This document shows, piece after piece, positions 16,685 to 26,339 of a DNA stretch of 61,932 nt; the stretch's first letter is position 1, and every line of letters starts with the position of its first letter. The DNA is from Bacillota bacterium (GTDB lineage Bacteria; Bacillota; Limnochordia; Limnochordales; DUMU01), in assembly GCA_012839805.1 (NCBI GenBank), contig DUMU01000030.1, forward strand, positions 1-61,932, read 5' to 3'. The notes under the pieces are model-generated. The model saw nothing but the letters and a program-made list of their open reading frames with translations. It had not been told where the DNA came from and searched no databases. The translations under genes and the position numbers were made by a program.

Positions 16685-16744
16685 GACCCCGTGACCCGTG
16701 GCAGGCTCAGAGAAGACTCTGGAGGAAAAAGGAGGAAGTGGCAG

Positions 16745-17338
16745 ATGGTACGGTTCAACAAGCTAGTTGCGGTGGCAATCGCCGGCCTTTCTCTGGTAGC
16801 CGGTATTGCCGGCCCGGTCGGGGCGCAGACCGCGCAGCCGACCCCGGGCGGGCTGGTCCTGGTCGACTTCGAGACGGACTTGGGAGATCGCCTCTCTACC
16901 TACGCCGGCCCCGCCTCGTCGATCAAGACGACCATTGTAGAGCAGGCCGTCCAGGGCCGGTATGCCCTGCGCATCGACTCTGTCCTCAAGGATTGGAACG
17001 GTGTGGTCGTGCAGCCGCCCAAGGACCAGGTGTTTGATTGGTCTAGTTTCAGGGCCTTGAGCTTGTGGGTGTTCGGAACCAACTCCGGCCAGATGTTCGT
17101 GGTTGAGCTCAATGACAAAGGCGAAGAACACTTCCGTAGCCCGCTCATTACAGATGACTTCACCGGTTGGAAGCAGATCGTGATCCCGTTCGAGGAGTTC
17201 GCCAGCCGCCAAGACTGGCAGCCAGAGAACGCCGATATCGATCTGGACATCACCTGGCCCATCAAGGACTTCCAGCCGTTTGCCTCCGTGGGCGGCGCGG
17301 GGTACATTGTCATCGACTTGATCGAGGTAATTCCGTAA
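16745..17338 (+). CDS. Secreted carbohydrate-binding-module-like protein (CBM11/CIA30-like)
   Basis: A 197-residue secreted protein: signal peptide MVRFNKLVAVAIAGLSLVAG with an AQA-type cleavage site near residue 32, then one beta-sandwich domain. The fold is suggested by VLVDFETDLGDRLSTYAG, GRYALRIDS, VFDWSSFRALSLWVFGTNSG, GWKQIVIPFEEFASRQDW and GYIVIDLIEVIP, a pattern shared by CBM11 (beta-glucan binding) and CIA30-type domains. No catalytic domain is attached. ATG 16745 follows AAAGGAGGAAG. It lies between the twin operators and the GH9 endoglucanase, so it may tether or present cellulose/mixed-linkage glucan to that enzyme, which has no CBM of its own. Role inferred. Confidence 0.7.
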   Translation: MVRFNKLVAVAIAGLSLVAGIAGPVGAQTAQPTPGGLVLVDFETDLGDRLSTYAGPASSIKTTIVEQAVQGRYALRIDSVLKDWNGVVVQPPKDQVFDWSSFRALSLWVFGTNSGQMFVVELNDKGEEHFRSPLITDDFTGWKQIVIPFEEFASRQDWQPENADIDLDITWPIKDFQPFASVGGAGYIVIDLIEVIP

Positions 17339-17437
17339 ACTGGCATCAGCCGGTATCGGAGCGGGCAGGGGCGCGGGTTGCGGTCGCTCTTTTGGCCCAG
17401 AAGGGACGAGACCGGGCGATCGGGCCCGTTCCCCTGT

Positions 17438-17473
17438 CTATATCGTGTCAGCCAGCTATATCGTGTCAGCCAG
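17438..17473. repeat. 18-bp tandem duplication upstream of GH9
   Basis: CTATATCGTGTCAGCCAG occurs twice back to back (17438-17455 and 17456-17473), 74 bp before the GH9 start. A second, 12-bp tandem duplication (AACATAGTCCAG twice, about 17707-17730) lies inside the signal-peptide region of the same gene. Confidence 0.9.
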
Positions 17474-17546
17474 CCGGTGAGGACGCTTGCACAACCAGGC
17501 CTGGGAATCGGCGCGGAGCTCTTTTACGCAAGAGGAGGAGGTCGGA

Positions 17547-19541
17547 TTGGCGGAAATCCGCAGCGATTTTGGGCATTCTCCAGCGGGTGCAAGGCGCGAC
17601 GCGTGCAGCCATGGCGCCCGTCGTGTCAGTGCCGAGCCCCGGCGTCAGCGGCTTGCCTTCAAATTAACCCTTCTTGCTGCTATTAGCTTGGCTCTCTTTC
17701 GCCCGAACATAGTCCAGAACATAGTCCAGTACGGAGGGAACGTCTTGAACAGTCGCCTTCACCTGGCCGCAGCCGCCCAAGCCGAAGCGGCCGGTTCGTT
17801 GTCGTCTGCCTCCGGTGCTACCGCCGCCACTGCCGCCATCCGGCTCAACCAGGTCGGTTACCTGCCTTCCTCCCTCAAGGTCGCTCTGATCCCTGCTCGC
17901 GAGGTGGCCGATCCCGGCGTGCCCGCAGTGGTTCTCCCCTGGCCTCCCCAGGCCTTCACCACCTCCGGGGCTAACCCGCCGGCCACCAACCAGTCTTCTT
18001 CGGGGTCAGCGCCCGCCTGGTCCGGCCACCTGGAGGGGCCCGTGACGGATCCCTTAACCGGCGAACGTCTATACCGGGTCGATTTCACCTCGTTGCAGAT
18101 ACCGGGCCGGTACGTGCTGCAAGTGGGGGACTCCGCACCCCTACGCTCCGTTCCGTTCACCATAGGTGAGGATTTCTTGACTCCTTTGTTTACAACCGTC
18201 ACCCGCAGTTACTATCTGCAGCGGTGCGGTATCGCGTTGGACGATTCGATCTCCGGGTTCGCCCATTCGCCCTGCCACACGCATGATGCCTACCTGCGCT
18301 GCGGGGATGCCTTTGCACCGGCCAATCAGCGGCTTGACGTCACCGGGGGCTGGCACGACGCGGGCGACTACGGGAAATACTCGACTACCACGGCCATCAC
18401 CGCCGGGCAGTTACTGCTGCTCTACGAGCTTGCACCCGCTGCCTTTCCCGACGGCCAGCTCCAGATCCCCGAGAGCGGCAACGGCGTGCCCGATCTCCTG
18501 GACGAGGCTCGGGTGGGATTGGAATGGCTGCTTCGCATGCAGCGGGCGGACGGCGCGGTCTACCACAAGGTGGGACCGCTCATCTGGCCGGGTATGATCC
18601 GCCCGGAGAAGGATGTCGCCCATCGTTATGTTTACGGCGTGACCAGCCAGGATACGGCCAAGGCGGCTGCCGCCTGGGCGATGGGCGCGCGGCTGTGGCA
18701 ACCCTACGACCCCGGTTTTGCCTGGCGCTTGTTGACCGCCGCCCGCCAGGCCTGGCATTTCCTGGAGCTGCATCCGGAAACGGTCGACGAAACCCGCCCG
18801 GAGGACAACCGTGGCTCGGGCGAATACGGTGACCGGAACGATGCCGACGACCGCTACTGGGCAGCCGCCGAGCTCTACGTGACGACCGGCGAAGCAAAGT
18901 ACGGGCAGTTCCTCCGGTTCACCACCCCCATGATCGACTGGCAGGCCGTGAGCTGGACCGACCCGTCCGCCCTGGGAGTGTTCGACTTTGTGATTGGCCC
19001 GGCGCCGGCAACCGAAGACGAAGCGGTCACCTACGTCCGGGAAGTCGCCCGGCAGTTGATCCTCGACCGGGCCGAAGAAGACGCCAGGGCCGCAGCCGCC
19101 AACCCTTATTCCCTGCTCCTGAGCCAACCCGACTTCGTATGGGCCTCAAACAAGATCGCCTTGGCTCGGGGTGTGAATCTGCTACTCGCGCACTACCTGT
19201 CCCCCCATCCGGAATGGGTGCAGATAGCTGAACGCCAGCTCGACTGGATGTTGGGTAGCAACCCGCTCGGCAAGAGTTTCATAACCGGGGTGGGAGCAAA
19301 TCCGGTAGAACATCCTCACCACCGATTCTCGGCAGCTCTGGGAAAGGCCGTACCCGGGCTATTGGTGGGAGGCCCCAACAGTCGAGCCGAGGACCGGGTT
19401 GCTCCCGCAGGTCTGGGGCCGCTGAGCTATATTGACGAAACCGCAGCCTACTCGGTGAATGAACCGGCCATTGACTACAACGCCCCGCTGGTAGTCCTCG
19501 TGGGATTCCTGTTGGCCGGCAGCCCTACTCGTCCCGATTGA
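17547..19541 (+). CDS. GH9 endoglucanase with N-terminal Ig-like domain
   Basis: A 664-residue secreted glycoside hydrolase of family 9. After a basic leader a signal-like helix (KLTLLAAISLALF) is followed by an Ala/Ser-rich linker and the CelD-type Ig domain beginning AIRLNQVGYLPSSLKVALI. The catalytic barrel holds GGWHDAGDYGKYSTTT near residue 270 (catalytic base Asp pair), NPVEHPHHRFS near 588 (substrate His/Arg) and SVNEPAIDYNAPL near 636 (acid Glu). All catalytic residues are present, so cleavage of beta-1,4-glucan with inversion is expected. TTG 17547 is chosen because GGAGGAGG ends 5 nt upstream; other in-frame starts lack a good site. Downstream of the CBM-like gene, likely same regulon. 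Confidence 0.9.
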   Translation: MAEIRSDFGHSPAGARRDACSHGARRVSAEPRRQRLAFKLTLLAAISLALFRPNIVQNIVQYGGNVLNSRLHLAAAAQAEAAGSLSSASGATAATAAIRLNQVGYLPSSLKVALIPAREVADPGVPAVVLPWPPQAFTTSGANPPATNQSSSGSAPAWSGHLEGPVTDPLTGERLYRVDFTSLQIPGRYVLQVGDSAPLRSVPFTIGEDFLTPLFTTVTRSYYLQRCGIALDDSISGFAHSPCHTHDAYLRCGDAFAPANQRLDVTGGWHDAGDYGKYSTTTAITAGQLLLLYELAPAAFPDGQLQIPESGNGVPDLLDEARVGLEWLLRMQRADGAVYHKVGPLIWPGMIRPEKDVAHRYVYGVTSQDTAKAAAAWAMGARLWQPYDPGFAWRLLTAARQAWHFLELHPETVDETRPEDNRGSGEYGDRNDADDRYWAAAELYVTTGEAKYGQFLRFTTPMIDWQAVSWTDPSALGVFDFVIGPAPATEDEAVTYVREVARQLILDRAEEDARAAAANPYSLLLSQPDFVWASNKIALARGVNLLLAHYLSPHPEWVQIAERQLDWMLGSNPLGKSFITGVGANPVEHPHHRFSAALGKAVPGLLVGGPNSRAEDRVAPAGLGPLSYIDETAAYSVNEPAIDYNAPLVVLVGFLLAGSPTRPD

Positions 19542-19819
19542 GGCGATCAGGGGCAGGCAGGAAGGCAGCCGGCAGTGTCGTTTACTGCTCGTGCCACGCT
19601 ACCGGCGGGGGAGCAGGCACGGCCCCGGGCCGACCTGCCCGCAGCCGGGGCTGCTCCCACCACTCTTCGGCCTTCACCGGTCTTCGGCACGTAATGGTGC
19701 TTCCACATCAGGCCGGCCTTGCCGGACATCGGTCCGGTTTCCCCCCACCAAACGTCCGGCGGATTTCCCGTCGCCCACAAGACCGATAGCTTGTATGAAC
19801 CTTGCCCACGGCCGGGGCG

Positions 19820-20024
19820 TGGCGCAAAATGCGCCAGCCCGCGCCGGTTAGGATGGCGCAAAATGCGCCAACTCCACCAGGGAAAGCATTAGGGCGCGAG
19901 GTCCGGGTTGGCGGCGCCGGCGCGCGCCCTCCGCACACCCCCATCCCTTGGCGACGCGTTACCCGGACCTGGATGGCGCAAAATGCGCCAGACCCAACGG
20001 GGCAAGTTGGTGCAAAATGCGCCA
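19820..20024. repeat. Twin-palindrome repeat locus B (four near-identical copies)
   Basis: Three perfect copies of TGGCGCAAAATGCGCCA (7-bp arms, AAA centre) at 19820-19836, 19854-19870 and 19974-19990, plus TGGTGCAAAATGCGCCA at 20008-20024. They form two pairs, each with starts 34 bp apart and a 17-bp spacer; the pairs start 154 bp apart. This is the best-preserved locus and defines the consensus. It lies in the non-coding stretch 19542-20061 between the convergent GH9 gene and a small minus-strand gene. The remainder of that stretch shows no gene I can support. Confidence 0.9.
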
Positions 20025-20061
20025 GGGCGCGCCGGTGGCCCCGCGGCCAGGTCATGCCACG

Positions 20062-20457
20062 CTATTCTCCCGCCCTGCTAAGCCCCAGGCTGATCAGGTG
20101 CTGAACGTAGGCTAGCTCGGTCTGGAGTGCCTCGACCGTTAGCGGCACGAGAGCGTCCAGAGCCCGGCTCAGGTCCGATGCTGGCGAAGTCCCCTGAACT
20201 ACCGCCTGCAATTCGGCGACCTGCGCCTGCAGCACGGTGAGCGGCGCCGCAGCACGTGCGGCTTGCGCTACTTCCCGCAAGCGGTTCACCAGCGGCAAAA
20301 GGGTGGCCGCGGGCCGGCCGTCCTCAGGGCGGCTCCCCTCGGCGGGATATACGGCGGTAAGTCGCTCCGCCAGCCGGTAAATCCGCTCCATTCCGACGAC
20401 GCTCAGAGTGATTGCCATTATCCCTGCCAGGATGCCCTTCTTCAACCCGCCTCCCAC
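20062..20457 (-). CDS. Small membrane-anchored helical protein, unknown function
   Basis: A 131-residue protein I do not recognise. The N-terminus has one hydrophobic helix (GILAGIMAITLSVVGME), probably a membrane anchor or uncleaved signal. The rest is alanine/leucine-rich and predicted helical by eye, with heptad-like stretches such as VLQAQVAELQAVV and ALQTELAYVQHLISLG, so it may form a coiled coil. The first codon is GTG 20457, with TTG 20445 an alternative behind GGAGG. A decayed relative appears to lie just upstream (20482-20720), where VEALMRELQYVHH matches the VEALQTELAYVQH of this gene. Neighbours give no functional clue. Confidence 0.65.
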   Translation of the reverse strand: MGGGLKKGILAGIMAITLSVVGMERIYRLAERLTAVYPAEGSRPEDGRPAATLLPLVNRLREVAQAARAAAPLTVLQAQVAELQAVVQGTSPASDLSRALDALVPLTVEALQTELAYVQHLISLGLSRAGE

Positions 20458-20481
20458 TGCTACCCTTCCCGCACTGCGTCC

Positions 20482-20720
20482 TTATCCTCTGTCCGGGTCA
20501 TGAGCAGCCGGATTCGTCGGCAGCTCGCCGCACGCCCGGGGCGCCGCCTGCCGGTTCAGTCCCCCTGCCACCGGGTGGTGAACGTACTGCAGCTCCCTCA
20601 TGAGTGCCTCCACCCCAGGAGCGCCGCGATCGCGGCCTCCGTAGCGCCCTCGCGCCCCGTCGGGACGACCACGAGCATCGCCAATGCTTTCCTGCTGGCA
20701 GCACACAGTTCCAGTGACCG
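20482..20720 (-). pseudogene. Frameshifted remnant of a paralogue of the 20062-20457 gene
   Basis: On the minus strand one frame encodes RSLELCAASRKALAMLVVV and runs to a stop near 20606. An overlapping second frame continues as GVEALMRELQYVHHPVAGGL. The second piece parallels the C-terminus of the adjacent intact gene (TVEALQTELAYVQHLISLGL: V-E-A-L-x-x-E-L-x-Y-V-x-H shared). A tandem duplication followed by frameshift decay would explain this. The similarity is short, so the call is tentative. Confidence 0.35.
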
Positions 20721-20756
20721 GCCAACCCGCCTAGCCGTAGTCTTGCCGTCATCGCC

Positions 20757-22385
20757 TCAGAAGCCACCTCTGTCGTCGGATTCGACGTCTGCCATCGAAG
20801 CTGGCCGCGGCTCTGCCTGATCCGGCAGCGGTTGGCGGTGTCTCCGTTCCGCGCCACGCCTCCGCCACCAGCTGAGGGGCCAGGCCAGGAATCGCTGCCC
20901 GGTATCGTATACCTTCAGGTATTGGTAGCGCCGGGAAGTGATCCAGGTTTTGATTTCGACCAGTTCCTGCTCGGGAGACAAGTAGCTATAAACCAGAAAG
21001 CCGACCCCCAAAAGGGCAAGCCCCAGTACCGCCGGTACCCAGCCCACATGGGAAAGTAACAGGAGGCTGGCCAGGACACCCCCATAGGGAACGTAACGCA
21101 TGCTCCGGCGGGCCACTGCCACCAGCCACCCCGTCGCCCGGCGGTCCGGCACTGCTTCTGCCTCTACCGATGGGCCGTGCTTGTGGCTGCGCTCCAGTTT
21201 GATCGCAGCGAGAGAAGTGAGCAGGTAAGCTACGGCGAGCGAAAAGACCGTTACCCGGATGAGGGTGCCCAGCGTGCCGACCAGCGCCGCGACCAAGGCG
21301 GTCCCGTTCTGGAAAAGTAGTGCTACGTAGGGGGTGCGATATCGCGGGTGGAGCCTGGCGAAACTCGGCGGCAAATGCCCGTCGGCCGCCATCGCGTAAG
21401 CCAGTCGGGAAGTGGCCAGCGTACCGGACTCGTCCGATCCTGCGATGGAGACCACCGCCCCGATGGTCATGAAGAGGCCGCCGACACCCACCAGCGCCGG
21501 CACCAGGCGCCCGAGAATGCTTTCAATGCCAAGGGTAAGCGGCGCGTCCGCGGCGGCCAGCACCTCCCAACGTACGGTGCTCAGCAATACCAGGTTGGTG
21601 AGCAGGTAGAATACGGTCACCACCGCCATGCCGAGCATGATGGCGAGCGGTATGGTCCGCGTGGGCCGCCGGACCTCACCGGCCGGGATCGTCGCCAGTT
21701 CAAAGCCGGCGTAGGCCCAGAAGATGGGCACGAGGGCGTCACCGATCCCCGCCAACCCTTTGGGGGCAAACGGCGTCAGGTGGGCCGCGGCCGCCTGCGG
21801 TTCAGTTAACAGGAATATGAGTCCAAGCAGTGTAAGCAGGGCCAGCGGTGCCAACTTGAAGGCCGTCAAGAGATCGTTGACCGTTCCGGCAAGACGCGCT
21901 CCGTAGAAGTTGGTCAGCGTGATGAAGCCAATGAACGCGATCTTGGCCAGTACGATCTCCGTAGAGTTCATCCCGGGAAAGAGGACAGCCAAATAGCGGA
22001 CGAAAGCGATGGGAAAAACCGAAAGCGACGTCCACTCCGCCACCCACAGGGTCCAACCGACCAAGAACCCGGCCGTCTGGCCATAGGCCATGCCCACGTA
22101 GGCGTAGGGGCCTCCTGCTTTGGGAACGTACATGGCGCACCGGGCGAAGGTGAGGGCGAGGATCAGGGCCACCCCGCCGGCTAGCGCCCAGACGAGCAGC
22201 GCCGCCGGCCCGAGCCTTCCCGAACCGAAGGCCGAGGCCACGTAGATGTCCGCCCCCACGATCGCTCCTACCGTTAGGCCGACGATGTCAAGTAGGCCCA
22301 GCTGCTCGGCCGGCCCCTCGGATGCCGGACCTGGCCCCCTCTCATCGGAGCGCCGGCCGCCCCGGCGCAGGTCGTCTTCCTTCAT
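20757..22385 (-). CDS. APC-superfamily amino acid permease
   Basis: A 542-residue secondary transporter with about 12 helices. The first helix carries LDIVGLTVGAIVGADIYVAS, the unwound substrate-binding segment of APC permeases (G-A-I-V-G). Helix 6 appears as PIFWAYAGFELATIPAGEVRRPTRTIP, the canonical F-A-(Y/F)-x-G-F-E...P-x-R-T-I-P signature. The C-terminus adds about 90 cytosolic residues, including VEIKTWITSRRYQYLKVYDT and a basic/Pro-rich tail. ATG 22385 follows GAGGGAG; longer frames overlap the divergent GH172 leader. It transports an amino acid or polyamine by proton or cation symport; specificity is not visible. Confidence 0.88.
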   Translation of the reverse strand: MKEDDLRRGGRRSDERGPGPASEGPAEQLGLLDIVGLTVGAIVGADIYVASAFGSGRLGPAALLVWALAGGVALILALTFARCAMYVPKAGGPYAYVGMAYGQTAGFLVGWTLWVAEWTSLSVFPIAFVRYLAVLFPGMNSTEIVLAKIAFIGFITLTNFYGARLAGTVNDLLTAFKLAPLALLTLLGLIFLLTEPQAAAAHLTPFAPKGLAGIGDALVPIFWAYAGFELATIPAGEVRRPTRTIPLAIMLGMAVVTVFYLLTNLVLLSTVRWEVLAAADAPLTLGIESILGRLVPALVGVGGLFMTIGAVVSIAGSDESGTLATSRLAYAMAADGHLPPSFARLHPRYRTPYVALLFQNGTALVAALVGTLGTLIRVTVFSLAVAYLLTSLAAIKLERSHKHGPSVEAEAVPDRRATGWLVAVARRSMRYVPYGGVLASLLLLSHVGWVPAVLGLALLGVGFLVYSYLSPEQELVEIKTWITSRRYQYLKVYDTGQRFLAWPLSWWRRRGAERRHRQPLPDQAEPRPASMADVESDDRGGF

Positions 22386-22657
22386 TGCTTCTCCCTCGTG
22401 AAAAGGTTCCCCAGGTAGGGCGGGTTCGCAATCACCTGCGCGGGCCCGGGTTTCGGTTTCGGGTCCCCAGGCGAACGAGGCTGACCGTTCACCGGGATGG
22501 CCGGCAGGATCACGCCCCCACGTGGCGTATAGAGCCAAGCGGGCTGCAATCGTTGGCGAGACCGCGGGCCGCCGGCTGCCGTCCCCCCGAACCGCTCGTC
22601 ACCGGCCCCGCCACCCGCTTAGCGAGGAAATCGAGGAAATCAAGGAGGCAAAGAAAG

Positions 22658-23740
22658 GTGGACCAATTCAACGGTTTGACCCCGGGTTTGGGCAACATCT
22701 GGCGTCTCTCGAAGGCCAAGACGTTCTCCATCAGCGCAGAAAACCCCACCGGAGAAAAAGGTAAGGGCGGCATGGCGACGGAGGGCACCGGCGCCAGCGC
22801 GGCTCGGGACCTCGGCCGAGGATGGAAGGTTTCACCCTCTGTTCAACTGCAGCCGCAAAGCACTTACACGCTGGCGGACATCACGGGGTCCGGGGCGATT
22901 CAACACCTCTGGATGACGTGTGACTCCCGCTTTTGGCGTTTCCTGATCCTGCGCTTCTACTGGGACGGCGAAGATAATCCGTCGGTGGAAGTTCCTTACG
23001 GCGATTTCTTTTGCAACGGCTGGTGTGAACTCGCCCTCGTACGTTCAATACCGGTTGCCTGCAACCCGGCAGGCGGTTTCAACTCCTACTGGCCGATGCC
23101 CTTCCGCAGGTCGGCCCGGATCACCATCGAAAACGTTAGCCCCCACCCGGTGATCCTCTACTACCAGATCACCTTCACCAGGACCGAGATCCCCGCCGAT
23201 GCCGCCTATTTTCATGCTGAATGGCGCCGCAACAACCCCCTGCCCTACAAAGAGGTGCACACGCTGGTATCGGACGTCAAAGGTCAGGGCCATTACGTCG
23301 GCACATACATCGCCTGGGGCGTCAACAACAACGGCTGGTGGGGCGAGGGCGAGATCAAGTTCTATATCGACGGCGACCGGGAGTTTCCCACCATCTGCGG
23401 AACGGGGACCGAGGACTATTTCGGCGGCGCGTGGAATTTCGAGTTCCCCCGCGGCGAATACGGAGTCTTCACCGCTCCCTTCAGCGGCCTGTGCCAGGTG
23501 ATCAAGCCGGACGGTCTCTACCGCAGCCAGCAGCGCTTCGGCATGTATCGCTGGCACATCATGGACCCCATCCGGTTCGAACAGGACCTGCGGGTTACCA
23601 TCCAGGCGCTGGGCTGGCGGAGCGAAGGGCGCTATCTGCCGCTGCAGGACGACATCGCGTCGACGGCTTTCTGGTATCAAGCTGAACCTCACACTCCCCA
23701 CCCGCCCCTGCCGCCTAAAGACGGGCTCGAGGTGGTTTGA
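22658..23740 (+). CDS. GH172 glycoside hydrolase (DUF2961)
   Basis: A 360-residue cytosolic enzyme of the DUF2961/GH172 family, which includes alpha-D-fructofuranosidase/difructose-anhydride enzymes and D-arabinan-degrading hydrolases. Landmarks: ISAENPTGEKGKGGMATEG at the N-terminus, IQHLWMTCDSRFWRFLILRF and VEVPYGDFFCNG in the jelly-roll, the central CGTGTEDYFGGAWNFE (conserved acidic cluster), and SQQRFGMYRWHIMDPIRFEQ. GTG 22658 is preceded by AAGGAGG at 22642-22648 and includes the conserved N-terminal block, unlike the internal ATG. No signal peptide, so it acts on imported substrate. It is the lone gene on the plus strand between two minus-strand genes and ends 4 bp from the copper ATPase gene. 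The sugar is unknown. Confidence 0.88.
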   Translation: MDQFNGLTPGLGNIWRLSKAKTFSISAENPTGEKGKGGMATEGTGASAARDLGRGWKVSPSVQLQPQSTYTLADITGSGAIQHLWMTCDSRFWRFLILRFYWDGEDNPSVEVPYGDFFCNGWCELALVRSIPVACNPAGGFNSYWPMPFRRSARITIENVSPHPVILYYQITFTRTEIPADAAYFHAEWRRNNPLPYKEVHTLVSDVKGQGHYVGTYIAWGVNNNGWWGEGEIKFYIDGDREFPTICGTGTEDYFGGAWNFEFPRGEYGVFTAPFSGLCQVIKPDGLYRSQQRFGMYRWHIMDPIRFEQDLRVTIQALGWRSEGRYLPLQDDIASTAFWYQAEPHTPHPPLPPKDGLEVV

Positions 23741-23744
23741 GGTT

Positions 23745-26339
23745 CTACCCTTCGAACCGGAAACGGCGCAGTCTTGAGGCGTTGGTAACCACCGAGACCG
23801 AGCTGAACGCCATGGCCGCGCCGGCGATGACCGGGGCGAGGAATCCGGCTGCCGCTACCGGAATGCCTAGCGTGTTGTAAACCAGGGCCCAGAAGAGGTT
23901 CTGGCGGATGTTGCGCATCGTGGCCCGCGAGAGGCGGATGCTATCGACGACGCCCACGAGACTGCCCCCAACTAGGGTAACGTCGGCAGACTCGATCGCG
24001 ACGTCCGTGCCCGTCCCGATGGCAAAGCCGACATCGGCCGTTGCCAGGGCCGGAGCATCGTTGATACCATCGCCCACCATACCCACGCGGAGTCCCTGCT
24101 CTTGCAGCTCCCTAACCTTGGCCGCCTTCTCTTGGGGCAAAACCTCGGCGAGGACGTTTTCAGCCGGGATCCCAACTTCACGAGCAATAGCCGACGCCGT
24201 CCGCCGGTTGTCGCCCGTGATCATGTAGACCTTCAGCCCCAGTTGTTCCAGCCGGCGGATCGCGTCCGCCGATTCGGGCTTGATCGTGTCGGCCACCGCG
24301 AGCACACCCGCGATCTGCCCGTCCACGGCCACGAACATCGCGGTCTTCCCGGCTTGCTCCAGCCGGCTCGCCACCGCGGCCGCCTCTTCCGGCGACGCCC
24401 GGCCAACCGCCAGCCCATGCCGGGAGCTAGCTATGGTACTTCCGTTTCCGCGGGCTTCTCGTTCCGCTTCTTCGGCACCTGACGCACGGACACCTGACGG
24501 GCCGTTCCCGATCCACACACCGGCCTCCTGCATCATTAGACGGTTCCCGACGGCCACCTCATGCCCCTCGATCCTCCCTCTGACCCCCCGCCCGGGCACG
24601 GCCTCGAACTCCTCGGGGTCGACCAGGCTGAGCCCGCGGGCCTCTGCCCCGGCCACGACGGCCTGGCCCAAGGGGTGCTCTGAGCCTCGCTCCAGGGAGG
24701 CAGCGAGTCGCAACAGTTCCAGCTCGCTCCTCGCAGCCACCCCGGACGGCATGGGCAACATGGGTATCACGTCGGTCAACGCGGGTTTGCCCCGGGTGAT
24801 GGTACCGGTCTTATCGAGAACGATGGCGTTCAGCTTCTCGGCTACCTCTAGCGCTTCTCCGCTCCTGATCAAGATACCGCGCTCGGCCCCCTTGCCGGTA
24901 CCCACCATGATCGAAGTGGGAGTTGCCAGTCCCAGAGCGCACGGGCAGGCGATCACCAGCACCGCGATCATGTTGAGCAGCGCTCGCACGAAATCCCCCG
25001 GCCTCACCACGAAGTACCAGGCTAGCAGGGTGGCCACGGCGATCCCGATCACCACGGGAACGAAATAGGCCGACACCCGGTCCGCGTACCGCTGGATCGG
25101 CGCTTTCCGTCCCTGCGCCTCTTCCACGACCCGGATGATCTGGGCGAGCACCGTCTCCTTCCCCACTCGGGTGGCCTCAAAGCGCAACGTCCCGTTCCCG
25201 TTAATAGTGGCTCCGATCACGGGATCCCCGGGCTTTTTGTCCACCGGGATTGATTCCCCGGTCAACATCGACTCATCCACCGCCGACGTCCCTTCGACCA
25301 CCACGCCGTCCACCGGGATCTTTTCCCCGGGTCTCACTACCACCAGATCGCCGACCATTACCTCCTCGACCGGCACCTGCACCTCCTGCCCGTCCCGCAC
25401 GACCGACGCCCTTTTCGCCTGCAGCCCGAGGAGCTTACGAATCGCCTCCGACGTCCGGCCCTTGGCCCGGGCTTCCAGGTACTTCCCCAGCACAATCAGG
25501 GTGATGATGATGGCGGCGGTCTCATAGTACACGTGGTGCGTTCCGAGCCTTTGCCCCCACACGGTCACGCCCAGGCTGTAGAAGTAGGCTGCGGACGTTC
25601 CCAGTGCAACCAGCACCGACATGTTGGCCGTTCGGCCGCGCAGGGCATGGTAGGCGTCCACGTAAAAGTGCAGGCCCACGCCGAACTGTACCGGGGTCGC
25701 CAGGGCCAGCTGAAACCAGGGACTCCAGAGCAACTGTACTGCCGCGGCCGGCAAGAGCGCCCGCAAACCCGGAAGGAGCTCGCCCAGCATGAAGACGAAA
25801 AGCGGCAAGGACAATACCGCCCCCGCCACGAACCGGCGCCAAATCCCCCGGATCTCCGCTTCCCGGGCCGCTTTCTCCCGGTCCACCGCGTCCGTCTCCT
25901 CCAGGTTGAGCGCCTGGTAGCCGGCCTCTTCCACCTTCCGCTTGATGTCGGCAAAGGAAAGCTCGCCCACGTACTCTATGGTCGCCCGCTCGGTCGCCAG
26001 ATTGACGTTCACCTTTTGAACTGCCGGCAGTTCCCGCAAGGCTTCCTCGATGCGAGCCACACAGGAAGCGCAGCTCATCCCAACGATACCCACCTGCCGG
26101 GTCCGGGTGCGGACCGAGTACCCTGTATCTTTCACCGCGTCTACGAGCGCGTGAACGTCGACCTGCTCCGGATCGAACTCCACCGCCGCCTTCTCGGCCG
26201 CAAAGTTCACGCTGGCCGCCCGTACGCCGGGCACCTCCGCCAGAGCCTTCTCGATGCGGACGGCGCAGGAAGCACAGCTCATTCCCCCCAGATCCAGGGT
26301 AATGCGCTGAAGATTCTTCCGCTTGTCATTCGCAGGCAT
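23745..26339 (-). CDS. copA: Copper-transporting P1B-type ATPase
   Basis: An 864-residue heavy-metal ATPase that exports Cu(I) across the membrane. Two N-terminal HMA domains each carry GMSCASC (around residues 19-25 and 87-93). The membrane metal site is [13 protein letters not shown] near residue 465. Catalytic landmarks are [11 protein letters not shown] (phosphorylated Asp, about 508), SEHPLGQ (about 556) and [13 protein letters not shown] (about 758). The nucleotide-binding domain has a roughly 45-residue Ala/Gly/Glu-rich insertion (after [12 protein letters not shown]), longer than usual. ATG 26339 sits behind GGAGGCGAGG. No CsoR or CopZ gene is adjacent; the only other metal-related gene in the window is the YHS protein at 49420. 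Confidence 0.93.
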   Translation of the reverse strand: MPANDKRKNLQRITLDLGGMSCASCAVRIEKALAEVPGVRAASVNFAAEKAAVEFDPEQVDVHALVDAVKDTGYSVRTRTRQVGIVGMSCASCVARIEEALRELPAVQKVNVNLATERATIEYVGELSFADIKRKVEEAGYQALNLEETDAVDREKAAREAEIRGIWRRFVAGAVLSLPLFVFMLGELLPGLRALLPAAAVQLLWSPWFQLALATPVQFGVGLHFYVDAYHALRGRTANMSVLVALGTSAAYFYSLGVTVWGQRLGTHHVYYETAAIIITLIVLGKYLEARAKGRTSEAIRKLLGLQAKRASVVRDGQEVQVPVEEVMVGDLVVVRPGEKIPVDGVVVEGTSAVDESMLTGESIPVDKKPGDPVIGATINGNGTLRFEATRVGKETVLAQIIRVVEEAQGRKAPIQRYADRVSAYFVPVVIGIAVATLLAWYFVVRPGDFVRALLNMIAVLVIACPCALGLATPTSIMVGTGKGAERGILIRSGEALEVAEKLNAIVLDKTGTITRGKPALTDVIPMLPMPSGVAARSELELLRLAASLERGSEHPLGQAVVAGAEARGLSLVDPEEFEAVPGRGVRGRIEGHEVAVGNRLMMQEAGVWIGNGPSGVRASGAEEAEREARGNGSTIASSRHGLAVGRASPEEAAAVASRLEQAGKTAMFVAVDGQIAGVLAVADTIKPESADAIRRLEQLGLKVYMITGDNRRTASAIAREVGIPAENVLAEVLPQEKAAKVRELQEQGLRVGMVGDGINDAPALATADVGFAIGTGTDVAIESADVTLVGGSLVGVVDSIRLSRATMRNIRQNLFWALVYNTLGIPVAAAGFLAPVIAGAAMAFSSVSVVTNASRLRRFRFEG

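Noticed and set aside
19547-19861. Possible sugar-binding-protein remnant on the minus strand (VLWATGNPPDVWWG)
   Set aside because: The ATGNPPDV segment recalls family-1 binding proteins, but it is a single short motif and the rest fits nothing, so no feature is claimed.
19820-20024. CRISPR array
   Set aside because: Only pairs of 17-bp palindromes with 16-17-bp spacers, no long repeat array and no cas genes in the window.
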